Virus record (IMG/VR): IMGVR_UViG_3300022200_003166 | Span: 1-31,198 of that record | Reading direction: 5' to 3' (one strand) | Length of the DNA: 31,198 bases | From: a virus | Part shown: positions 1 to 5,622 of the stretch, in pieces | Layout: each line of letters starts with the position of its first letter | Position numbering within the stretch: the stretch's first letter is position 1 | The notes under the pieces: model-generated | What the model was told of the DNA's origin: nothing | What the model saw: only the letters and a program-made list of their open reading frames with translations | The model's database searches: none | Translations under genes and position numbers: made by a program

Positions 1-87
1 GTCCTCCCGCTCATTCTCCGCCTCTGCACGATGGGTGAGCGCGTCGAAGTCCCACAGGTCCGACAGCTATGCGAGTTACCGCGATGA
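1..87 (+). CDS. possible 3' end of an upstream gene (partial)
   Basis: Frame 1 is open from the window edge to a TGA at 85-87, giving about 28 residues. The TGA overlaps the ATG at 84 in the ATGA arrangement that joins most genes here, and this is the only reason to prefer it. Frame 2 is also open, to a TGA at 185-187, so the assignment is weak. No family can be recognised from so short a tail. Confidence 0.3.
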   Translation, partial: VLPLILRLCTMGERVEVPQVRQLCELPR

Positions 88-266
88 CCCGCTGCACCAT
101 CTGCCACAGCCCGCATCACCGCCACGTCGGCCCCGGCCCCGTGTGCCCTGGCGGGTATCGCCGCGACTACGTGCCTGGCACCCATGATGCGCAAACGGGC
201 CAAGTCAAGACGCAGGACGAGGACCGCAAGCCGCGTCGGGAGCGGGAGGAGGCCAGCGATGCCTGA
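84..266 (+). CDS. small Cys/His-rich phage protein
   Basis: About 60 residues. The N-terminus has CTICHSPHHRHVGPGPVC, a Cys/His arrangement that could hold one zinc ion. The C-terminal half is highly charged (KPRREREE). The start at 84 is chosen because it makes an ATGA overlap with the preceding open frame; an in-frame ATG at 69 is the alternative. The last residues (EEASDA) are encoded by a junction box that recurs at the ends of the next two genes with the same reading frame (EATDA), which supports the frame. No functional family is recognised. Confidence 0.5.
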   Translation: MTRCTICHSPHHRHVGPGPVCPGGYRRDYVPGTHDAQTGQVKTQDEDRKPRREREEASDA

Positions 267-643
267 GATTTGCCAACACTGCGCTTACTGGCGACCTGCT
301 GGCAGCGATAACCACCGTGGGGACTGCCTGTCGCCTAACTCGTCCGAACAAAGCCATTCCGGCACCGGATCTCGGTGGACCTATTCCAATGAGAGTTGCC
401 ACGACTGGAACGCCAAGGAGGCCACCGATGCCAGTATGTGAACGTTGCTGGGCGATATACAGCCGTCGAGAAGCTATCGGCTACAACGTGACGTATGCGC
501 AGGTGGTCGCGGAGGAAGAAGCGCAGCGAGGTGTGTGCACGCCTGCCGAGCAGTGCGGCGACATGCACCTAGTGCTCGACTTCAAGGATGGCTCGCGGCG
601 CTGCCGTTGTGGCGAGGTCGTCGAAAAGGAGGCCACCGATGCC
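248..643 (+). repeat. junction box family A (3 copies)
   Basis: The 16-mer GGAGGCCACCGATGCC occurs at 417-432 and 628-643, and with one change (C to G) at 248-263. Each copy contains SD, spacer and ATG-CC start of the downstream gene and at the same time encodes the C-terminus E-A-(T/S)-D-A of the upstream gene. The three flanked genes are otherwise unrelated or only distantly related. Confidence 0.85.
259..441 (+). CDS. small Cys-rich protein, CxxC...C...C-W type
   Basis: 60 residues. Motifs in order are CQHCAYW near the N-terminus, GDCLSP in the middle, and SCHDW near the C-terminus. The Cys spacing and the aromatic after each Cys pair resemble the protein at 6587-6775 (CETCAAW, GQCRKNAP, DDWCFEW), so both look like one small zinc-knuckle family common in phage accessory regions. 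The start at 259 has a strong SD (GGAGG, 6 nt spacing); an in-frame ATG at 184 would add a basic extension and lacks such a site. The gene overlaps its upstream neighbour by 8 nt and its downstream one by 14 nt. Molecular role unknown. Confidence 0.7.
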   Translation: MPEICQHCAYWRPAGSDNHRGDCLSPNSSEQSHSGTGSRWTYSNESCHDWNAKEATDASM

Positions 644-646
644 TAG
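428..646 (+). CDS. small Cys-rich hypothetical protein
   Basis: 72 residues. Two Cys pairs flank a helical middle: CERCW at residues 4-8 and CRCGE near the C-terminus, with two more Cys (VCTPAEQC) between. This could be a zinc-ribbon fold, but no named family is recognised. The start at 428 follows AAGGAGG with 6-nt spacing and overlaps the upstream stop. The C-terminal EKEATDA is encoded by the next copy of the same junction box. It sits in a run of similar tiny genes that reads as an accessory block. Confidence 0.65.
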   Translation: MPVCERCWAIYSRREAIGYNVTYAQVVAEEEAQRGVCTPAEQCGDMHLVLDFKDGSRRCRCGEVVEKEATDA

Positions 647-995
647 CCGCCTAGAAGAGTTGTTGGCCGCTGCGACGCCACTCCCGTGGGTCTGCGAGGG
701 TCGCGGAAGCCTCAAGATGGATGGGAGCCGCGACTACTACGAGATCCACGGTCCACATGACGGCGAGCGATGGGCGAAAGTTTGCAGCACATGCCCACCG
801 GCACATCGAAACCCTCAGAACTTGAAGCTGATCGCCGCTGCCGTCAACGCGCTGCCAGACCTGCTCGCGGTAGTCGAGGCTGCGCGAAGATACTTATCTG
901 AGGTGGATGCTGGATCTCCGTTCTCGTCGTTCGTTGATGAGCGTAGAGCCTACCTGAGAGTCTCTCTAGCCAAGCTCGACGAGGTGCAGCCGTGA
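639..995 (+). CDS. Ead/Ea22-like phage protein (divergent paralogue)
   Basis: 118 residues. The N-terminus, LEELLAAATPLPW, is a diverged form of the ATPGPW motif found in the Ead/Ea22-like phage family, and the C-terminal half has LIAAAVNALPDLLAVVEAAR, matching the ALVEA segment of that family. Two closer relatives lie at 3938 and 12001. The start at 639 has SD AAGGAGG and an 8-nt overlap with the upstream stop. The C-terminus ends KLDEVQP, which is junction-encoded and shared with three downstream genes. Family members are early accessory proteins of unknown biochemical function. Confidence 0.7.
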   Translation: MPSRLEELLAAATPLPWVCEGRGSLKMDGSRDYYEIHGPHDGERWAKVCSTCPPAHRNPQNLKLIAAAVNALPDLLAVVEAARRYLSEVDAGSPFSSFVDERRAYLRVSLAKLDEVQP

Positions 996-1216
996 GCGCC
1001 ACCGATCAACCGCAAATGGGCATGATGCTCTGGATGGCAACCGAAGGTGGACGCAAGTGCCCTCAGTGCGGCAAGTATGCGAAGGCGTCCGAGCTTGGAA
1101 GTCTCGGTGGACGTTGCGTGATTAATGGGTGCGTCACAATCATATCCATGTATGGGCACCTGCCCGGCTTCGGGTGCAACAAGGCCCTATCCAAGCTCGA
1201 CGAGGTGCAGCCGTGA
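992..1216 (+). CDS. small CxxC protein
   Basis: 74 residues from a GTG start that overlaps the upstream TGA (GTGA). It contains CPQCGKY around residue 24, a typical zinc-ribbon half site, and further Cys (GRCVINGC, GFGCN) that could complete it. The last 9 codons are almost identical in DNA to the end of the previous gene, giving SKLDEVQP. SD is GAGGTG, 5 nt from the start. Function unknown; probable zinc-binding accessory protein. Confidence 0.6.
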   Translation: MSATDQPQMGMMLWMATEGGRKCPQCGKYAKASELGSLGGRCVINGCVTIISMYGHLPGFGCNKALSKLDEVQP

Positions 1217-1503
1217 GGACATTCGCATTCCGCAACGGCGAGTTGTTTACCGTCTCCTTTGATCTCGCTACCGAATCCTCCCGCTACGTCGTGGCTACTG
1301 TGGATCTACCAGGGTTGCCTGGTCCACATGCCGAAGAAGGCTCTAGCGCCGTTGTTGGATCCGAGCAGATCGACGGGAAATGGCACTGGTTACATCTTGA
1401 CCCGCTTACCAAGCAGGAGATTGGCGAGCACATGGAGAACTACGGCATCGGCCCAGGGTGGCACGAGTTCCGCTTTGTCACCGACGACGAGGTGCAGCCG
1501 TGA
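1213..1503 (+). CDS. hypothetical protein ending in the DEVQP junction peptide
   Basis: 96 residues from a GTG start (GTGA overlap, SD GAGGTG). The composition is that of a soluble alpha/beta protein with several aromatic residues (KWHWLHLDPL, GPGWHEFRF). No recognisable motif, Cys pair or membrane segment. Upstream in-frame starts (1129) are unlikely because the conserved junction box marks 1213 as the start, as for its neighbours. Confidence 0.6.
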   Translation: MRTFAFRNGELFTVSFDLATESSRYVVATVDLPGLPGPHAEEGSSAVVGSEQIDGKWHWLHLDPLTKQEIGEHMENYGIGPGWHEFRFVTDDEVQP

Positions 1504-1856
1504 AAGACTCAAACCATAAGTTCGACGCTTTAGTTGCCGAGTTGAAGGCTGCTAATCAGCGAGAGGCCGAAGCCGCGAGAGAACACTCTAAGGCTCGGCA
1601 TCATCTGGCCTACCATGTCTCGTGCAGCCTTGGTATCGAGACTGGCAAAACGGTCGTTAGGGATAGAAGCAATCGATACGTGGTCTTGGGGGTGGGGATG
1701 CTCTATTCGCCGAAATCAAAGAACGACATCGGATCGCTCCTTCTAACCTGCCAACAGATAAGGAAGAGCGGTGCCATGTATCGAAACACAACGAAGATCC
1801 TTGGGTGTGATGTCACCGAGATCGAGCCGGAGCATTACGACGAGGTGCAGCCGTGA
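1500..1856 (+). CDS. hypothetical protein with N-terminal coiled coil
   Basis: 118 residues, GTG start overlapping TGA, SD GAGGTG. Residues about 5-35 (LVAELKAANQREAEAAREH) are heptad-like and probably form a coiled coil, followed by a mixed domain with two Cys. Base composition is a little more AT-rich than the neighbours, with AGA and ATA codons, which may mark a separately acquired cassette. It ends HYDEVQP. No family recognised. Confidence 0.55.
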   Translation: MKDSNHKFDALVAELKAANQREAEAAREHSKARHHLAYHVSCSLGIETGKTVVRDRSNRYVVLGVGMLYSPKSKNDIGSLLLTCQQIRKSGAMYRNTTKILGCDVTEIEPEHYDEVQP

Positions 1857-2167
1857 GCCGCTCATCCCGCCGCCGCAAGCGTCTCAAGGCCCGCAAGGCT
1901 GATACTGCAAAGGTGATTGTGCATGGAATCGTTTGGGGCAATCGTTGGATGAGCTATGACGGTGAAGGACATTACACCGAGATCACTGACCCGGTCAGGG
2001 TCGCCGAGCTTGATGCAGGGCGATACAGGCCGTTAGCGAATGACGATAGCGACGACGACTGGGGCGACCACGAGCCGCCTCCGCGCCTACGGCACTTGTT
2101 GCCGGTGGTCATGCTCGCGATCGCCGGCTGGGCGCTGGTGTTCTGGGCCTACTGGGCGCTTATCTAG
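1853..2167 (+). CDS. C-terminally anchored membrane protein
   Basis: 104 residues, GTG start (GTGA overlap). The N-terminus is strongly basic (SRSSRRRKRLKARK), the middle acidic (DDSDDDWGDHE), and residues about 82-104 form one hydrophobic helix (LLPVVMLAIAGWALVFWAYW) ending at the stop. This suggests a tail-anchored inner-membrane protein with most of the chain in the cytoplasm. It is the last gene before a strong terminator. Holin or superinfection-exclusion roles are conceivable for such proteins, but nothing in the sequence decides. Confidence 0.6.
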   Translation: MSRSSRRRKRLKARKADTAKVIVHGIVWGNRWMSYDGEGHYTEITDPVRVAELDAGRYRPLANDDSDDDWGDHEPPPRLRHLLPVVMLAIAGWALVFWAYWALI

Positions 2168-2193
2168 CTACCCCGGCTCTTTGCCGGTGGAAT

Positions 2194-2228
2194 GCCTCGT
2201 CGGGTGATGCGCTCGGCGGGGCTTTTTT
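2194..2228 (+). terminator. rho-independent terminator
   Basis: Arms GCCTCGTCG (2194-2202) and CGGCGGGGC (2214-2222) pair over 9 bp with two G-U wobbles, directly followed by six T (2223-2228). A smaller CCGGC/GCCGG hairpin lies just upstream (2173-2187). It closes the small-gene operon ending at 2167. Confidence 0.85.
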
Positions 2229-2282
2229 GTGCCCTGATGGTTCGGCGAGTTGTTTCCAAACTGGAAACCGCTGTCGCAGGTG

Positions 2283-2311
2283 TTGACGTGCGATAGCGCG
2301 TAAGCTAGCGT
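2283..2311 (+). promoter_or_regulatory. sigma70-like promoter of the replication operon
   Basis: TTGACG (2283-2288), a 17-nt spacer, then TAGCGT (2306-2311), which fits TAnnnT. The hexamer ends 8 nt before the ATG at 2320, so the transcript would start at or next to the start codon. Two CGTAAGC heptamers (2299-2305, 2309-2315) and an inverted copy (2323-2329) overlap it. It lies 55 nt after the terminator. Confidence 0.5.
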
Positions 2312-2329
2312 AAGCGTCCATGGCTTACG
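2299..2329. repeat. CGTAAGC heptamers over the initiator promoter
   Basis: CGTAAGC at 2299-2305 and 2309-2315 (10-bp spacing) and its inverse GCTTACG at 2323-2329. The same heptamer is arrayed inside the gene at 2674-2731, suggesting one binding protein for both, most simply the initiator itself. Confidence 0.55.
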
Positions 2330-3114
2330 GTAAGGTATTCGAGTCGATGTTTACGGGGTCCATGGTCGGAATCGGCCCGACCGTTTTCGCAGTCTGGACC
2401 TACTGCATTTCCACAAGCAAGCCGCCTGGGATCGTAGAGCTAAACTCTCGCATCCTGGCGACCATCCTTGGTTGCTCGGCCGAAGAGGTCGACGCCGCAA
2501 TTGAGGTGCTGTGCTCTCCTGATCCAGACAGCCGATCGCCAGAGCACGAGGGGCGGCGGCTGATTAAGGAAGGGAACTTCCTCTACTCGATGCCCACATG
2601 GCAAAAGTACGTAGCCATCCGCCGAGAGGAAGATCGACGCCAACAGAACCGAAAGGCACAGGCTGAGTGGCGACGTAAGCAGGCGTCAGCATCTAGTAAG
2701 CATGGCGTAAGCGAGCGTGAGCAGGATAAGCCCACGGAGATGGAGATGGAGATGAATACAGAACACCCCCCCCAGCCCCCCAAGGGGGGAGAGCGCAAGC
2801 CTGCGCTTGTCATTGAGCGGCCGGAGTCTGTGCCCGAGCAAGTCTGGAAAGACTGGCTGTCAGTCCGCAAGGCCAAGAAGTTCGGGGCGGTGACCCCGAC
2901 GGTCATGGCCAGGATGGACAGCGAGGCCAAGAAGGCTGGGTTGACGCTAGCGCAAGCGATCGAGGAATCCGCCAGCAACGAATGGCGCGGCTTCAAAGCT
3001 GAATGGCTTCAAGACAGATTCTCGAAGTCCAAGACATCACCAAACGGCAACCGTGGGCACATGCCACACGACACCCGGCTCAAGGACTACTCAGATACAG
3101 GGATGGATGACTAA
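2320..3114 (+). CDS. lambda O-like replication initiator
   Basis: 264 residues. Residues 1-90 form a winged-helix-like N-terminal domain (KPPGIVELNSRILATILGCS, then an AIEVL helix) of the phage replisome-organiser type. Residues about 105-165 are a charged, Pro-rich linker whose DNA holds the iteron array. Residues about 175-235 (VWKDWLSVRKAKK to EWRGFKAEWL) match the C-terminal domain common in O-like and DnaD-like phage proteins. Such proteins bind origin iterons and recruit the helicase-loader complex. The next gene is a DnaC-like loader joined by TAATG, which supports this. No SD precedes 2320; an ATG at 2347 with a weak SD is the alternative, but the 2320 start preserves the conserved N-terminus. 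Confidence 0.75.
   Translation: MAYGKVFESMFTGSMVGIGPTVFAVWTYCISTSKPPGIVELNSRILATILGCSAEEVDAAIEVLCSPDPDSRSPEHEGRRLIKEGNFLYSMPTWQKYVAIRREEDRRQQNRKAQAEWRRKQASASSKHGVSEREQDKPTEMEMEMNTEHPPQPPKGGERKPALVIERPESVPEQVWKDWLSVRKAKKFGAVTPTVMARMDSEAKKAGLTLAQAIEESASNEWRGFKAEWLQDRFSKSKTSPNGNRGHMPHDTRLKDYSDTGMDD
2674..2731. repeat. iteron array, candidate replication origin
   Basis: Six heptamers related to CGTAAGC start at 2674, 2684, 2695, 2706, 2716 and 2725. Two are perfect, three have one change (CGTCAGC, AGTAAGC, CGTGAGC) and one has two (GATAAGC). Spacing is 9-11 bp, about one helical turn. The array lies in the linker-coding part of the initiator gene, the same place as the lambda origin in gene O. 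It is followed by three GGAGAT repeats and a C8/C6-AA-G6 tract (2766-2789). Confidence 0.55.
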
Positions 3115-3938
3115 TGACCAAGACGCTGCACACGCCCCGCAAGCACGTTGCGATTCAGACCGAGGAACGAACCTGCGACCAGCACGGGGCCTACGAAGCT
3201 CACATGTGGGCGCTCGACCCGATGCCGGCGAACCCCCGGCGCTATAGCTACCTCCAGCCGTTCTGGGGATCTTGCCCGACGTGCGATGCCAAGTTGCAGA
3301 TGGAGGCCAACGAGGCCGAGGCCATGGCGCTAGGTGGCCTATCTGCTTCCCAGCGTATCGCTAGTCTGCGGTGCAAGGAGGCAGAGATCCCAGCCCGATA
3401 CACGGAATGTTCGCTCGACTCCTTTGTCGCTGGCGTGCAGAAGCAGCGGCAAGTCCTACAGGCAGCCAAAGACTACGCTAGCGCCTTCGAAGGTGTCATG
3501 GCTGATGGCCGATGCCTTGTGCTCTCAGGAAGCCCTGGGAGCGGCAAGACGCACCTTGCAGTCGCCGTTCTCCGTGCGGCTATGGCAAAGGGCGCTACCG
3601 GACGATATGCGACTGTGATGGGCATGTTGGGCCGTATAAAGGCAACGTATGGGAAAGAACCCGAGGAGACCGAACGGCAGGCAGTCGAAGCTTTCGTTGC
3701 GCCGGATCTGCTAGTCCTCGATGAGGTGGCACGGCAGACGGACTCGAACTACGAGCACATGCAGGTTTTCCACATCCTCAACGCCCGCTACAACGAGGGC
3801 AAACCAACCGTCATCGTCTCGAACCTCAGCGGCAAGGAGTTGCGTGGGTTCCTCGGTGAAGCAGTCTGGGATAGGTTGCGCGAGAATGGTGGGCAGGTGA
3901 TGGCCTGCGACTGGGAAAGCCATCGGAGGGCGCGGTAA
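3114..3938 (+). CDS. DnaC/IstB-like helicase loader ATPase
   Basis: 274 residues. An N-terminal zinc-binding-like segment (C-x2-HG ... CPTCDAK, about residues 22-62) precedes an AAA+ domain with Walker A GSPGSGKT at 139-146 and Walker B LLVLDE at 199-204. VSNLSGKEL (sensor I position) and WDRLRE follow. This order is typical of phage DnaC-like proteins that load the host replicative helicase at the phage origin. The start codon overlaps the initiator stop (TAATG), so the two are translationally coupled, the usual O-P type pairing. Confidence 0.88.
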   Translation: MTKTLHTPRKHVAIQTEERTCDQHGAYEAHMWALDPMPANPRRYSYLQPFWGSCPTCDAKLQMEANEAEAMALGGLSASQRIASLRCKEAEIPARYTECSLDSFVAGVQKQRQVLQAAKDYASAFEGVMADGRCLVLSGSPGSGKTHLAVAVLRAAMAKGATGRYATVMGMLGRIKATYGKEPEETERQAVEAFVAPDLLVLDEVARQTDSNYEHMQVFHILNARYNEGKPTVIVSNLSGKELRGFLGEAVWDRLRENGGQVMACDWESHRRAR

Positions 3939-4291
3939 TGGACAACCTCAAGAAGCTACACGAGGCCGCGACGCCGGGGCCGTGGAGAGCGGACGTTACG
4001 CCGCCTGGTCCTGGTGGTCAGGTGTGCCGTAGTGAGCGCGTCGTTATTGACCATCACATAGCAGGACCGCATTTCGTCGCTAGCCGTGGTATGCAGGGCA
4101 TGGGTCGATGGTGCGCCGACGCAAACCTCATCGCCACCATGCGCAACGCGACGCCCGCCATCCTCGCGCTGGTGGAGGCTGTGCGCGACGTGGTCGAGTC
4201 GCCCAGCTTGACGGCTAAGAACTACCTGGCGCTTGTTGAAGCACTAGCCGCCTACGACGCCAATGTAGGCAACGAAGAGGTGCAGCCGTGA
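3938..4291 (+). CDS. Ead/Ea22-like phage protein
   Basis: 117 residues starting MDNLKKLHEAATPGPW, the N-terminal signature of Ead/Ea22-like proteins, and carrying MRNATPAILALVEA near residues 67-80. It is a close paralogue of the protein at 12001: both ends are nearly identical in DNA while the middle differs. TAATG overlap with the loader gene, and the C-terminus NEEVQP is encoded by a family-B junction box. The family is a variable early-region component in many phages; its activity is unknown. Confidence 0.75.
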   Translation: MDNLKKLHEAATPGPWRADVTPPGPGGQVCRSERVVIDHHIAGPHFVASRGMQGMGRWCADANLIATMRNATPAILALVEAVRDVVESPSLTAKNYLALVEALAAYDANVGNEEVQP

Positions 4292-4449
4292 GCCACACCA
4301 AGCCAGCCGACATCGTGGCCGCCGTCCGTAAGCTGCTGTTCGACCATCACGCCTACGGTACAGGAGAGGGGCGAGTGTGCATCGACGTGGATATGGACGC
4401 ATTCGTCCGGCTCGTGACGCTGATGTCGCAGGACGAGGTGGCTAAGTGA
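4288..4449 (+). CDS. 53-aa hypothetical protein
   Basis: The GTG at 4288 overlaps the upstream TGA, and the frame runs 54 codons to TGA 4447-4449, which in turn overlaps the GTG of the resolvase. It is bounded on both sides by family-B junction boxes, and its C-terminus SQDEVAK echoes DEVQP. The sequence is a small mixed alpha/beta protein (PADIVAAVRKLLFDHH) with no recognised motif. Without it a 150-nt gap would remain in an otherwise gapless operon. Confidence 0.6.
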   Translation: MSHTKPADIVAAVRKLLFDHHAYGTGEGRVCIDVDMDAFVRLVTLMSQDEVAK

Positions 4450-4949
4450 TTGTCTTGGGCATTGATCCGGGTAATGTCACCGGCTGGTGCGTCTACGACT
4501 CCGAACAGCGGCGAGCCATCGCGGGCGGCGAGTTCCCCGAGCACCGCCACGACATCCCGGCCAGTGTCGGGCGCATAGACGTAGTGGTGCAGGAAAAGCC
4601 AGTCGGACAGGGGGTTACTAGGCCAGAGATGGTGGCGTGTGGTATCACGTTCGGACGCCTAGCCGCATGGGCCGAGGCGAAGTGGCCGCGCGCCTACTCG
4701 ATGCCGCGCTACGAGGTAAAGAGCATCTTGGGCAAGGCGACGCTGGGCGAGGTCACCGTCAAGAACGACTCGACGGCGTGGGCTGCGCTCAAGCTGATAC
4801 ACGGCGAGGGCAGCGACAAGAAGGCCAAACGCAATAAGGGCGTCGAGGTGGAACCGCCGGGGGCTATCGGCGTGCTCGTGGGTGGGCACCAGAAGGCGGC
4901 GCTGGCGGTGGCGGTGGCTTGGGTGCTGCGGGAAAGATTTGTCGACTAG
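4446..4949 (+). CDS. RuvC-like Holliday junction resolvase
   Basis: 167 residues. The N-terminus VLGIDPGNVTGW holds the RNase H-fold catalytic Asp (D7), VVVQEKPVGQG gives the second acidic residue (E50), and the C-terminal helix is GGHQKAALAVAVAW. RuvC enzymes cut four-way junctions; phage versions resolve branched concatemers before packaging. At the C-terminal metal site the usual Asp pair is replaced by His148 and Ala151. Thermus RuvC uses His then Asp at these positions, so His is acceptable but the last acid is missing. A decayed relative with the same GGHQKAALAV block lies at 6769-6864. GTGA start overlap. Confidence 0.78.
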   Translation: MIVLGIDPGNVTGWCVYDSEQRRAIAGGEFPEHRHDIPASVGRIDVVVQEKPVGQGVTRPEMVACGITFGRLAAWAEAKWPRAYSMPRYEVKSILGKATLGEVTVKNDSTAWAALKLIHGEGSDKKAKRNKGVEVEPPGAIGVLVGGHQKAALAVAVAWVLRERFVD

Positions 4950-4976
4950 TGGGTTTTATCTGGCGAGCATGTGTGG

Positions 4977-4982
4977 CATAGT
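4977..4982 (+). promoter_or_regulatory. possible -10 element before the 4991 gene
   Basis: CATAGT ends exactly 8 nt before the ATG at 4991, which has no SD. No good -35 is visible at 16-18 nt. It is listed because the same 8-nt arrangement recurs at 2320 and 12981. Confidence 0.3.
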
Positions 4983-4990
4983 GGCCGCAT

Positions 4991-5272
4991 ATGACAAGCG
5001 AAGAAACTCAGGTGAGTGCGCAACTGCTGCGAGCGTTCCTCGTGGTGCGCAACTCAGGCAAGTGGCTATCGGCTAACGAGGTTGCCAAAGCGGCGAAGGT
5101 TGCTCCACGGACAGCAAGAATGCACTGCAAGCGCCTTGTCGATGCTGGCGTGTTTGACGAGGTGAGGCTGCATCCATCGCACCGATACAGCTTCTCGACG
5201 AAAGCTAAGAAGGTTGGCGCGGACATGCTCGGTAAGCTGGAGTTAGCCGAGACAGTTACGGGTGGTGCGTGA
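4991..5272 (+). CDS. winged-helix DNA-binding protein
   Basis: 93 residues. Residues about 25-62 (WLSANEVAKAAKVAPRTARM, then CKRLVDAGVFDEV) read as a helix-turn-helix followed by a wing, similar to MarR/GntR-like DNA-binding folds. YSFSTKAKK and a C-terminal helix follow. It opens a new gene group after a 41-nt gap and lacks an SD. It is probably a transcriptional regulator of the early region; its target site is not evident. Confidence 0.65.
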   Translation: MTSEETQVSAQLLRAFLVVRNSGKWLSANEVAKAAKVAPRTARMHCKRLVDAGVFDEVRLHPSHRYSFSTKAKKVGADMLGKLELAETVTGGA

Positions 5273-5622
5273 TGGATGGCGAGTTAGAGACGTTGCGGGA
5301 GCGCGCTAACCGATGGATTGATAGCAACCCAGAGGCGATGAAGCACTTTGCTGGATTTGCAGAGCAGTTGCGTTCTCTTGGCCGCATGTTTGGCATCGGC
5401 CTATTGGCGGAGCGAGTGAGGTGGGAGATGACTCTTCGAGGCGGTGACGAAGACTTCAAAATCAACAACAACTACCGGGCATACATTGCTCGGAGACTCA
5501 TCGCTGACGACCCAAGGCTTGTGGCTCACATGCGTTTCCGAGTCACCAAAGCGGCGAACCTTCCGGCTAAAGAGGTGGTGACTGCTGCCGAAGTGAACCC
5601 TCTTGGTGGGTGGTGTCGATGA
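5272..5622 (+). CDS. conserved phage protein of unknown function
   Basis: 116 residues from ATG 5272; a GTG at 5269 is also possible. The segment FGIGLLAERVRWEM...NNNYRAYIARRLIADDP is typical of a widespread small phage protein found near DNA-modification and replication genes, whose function has not been established. Mostly helical, no Cys pairs, no membrane segment. It overlaps the downstream methyltransferase gene by ATGA. Confidence 0.65.
   Translation: MDGELETLRERANRWIDSNPEAMKHFAGFAEQLRSLGRMFGIGLLAERVRWEMTLRGGDEDFKINNNYRAYIARRLIADDPRLVAHMRFRVTKAANLPAKEVVTAAEVNPLGGWCR

Larger units (their letters stand above)
978..1856 (+). repeat. junction box family B (4 copies here, 2 more at 4274 and 4432)
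   Basis: The 18-mer GACGAGGTGCAGCCGTGA is perfect at 978-995, 1199-1216, 1486-1503 and 1839-1856. One copy with a single change is at 4274-4291, and a looser one (GACGAGGTGGCTAAGTGA) is at 4432-4449. It encodes DEVQP-stop and supplies SD GAGGTG and a GTG start. The first two copies extend to 27 identical bases (970-996 and 1191-1217). Confidence 0.9.

Noticed and set aside
184-258. N-terminal extension of the 259 gene from ATG 184
   Set aside because: Basic low-complexity translation overlapping the 84-266 frame; the strong SD and junction box define 259.
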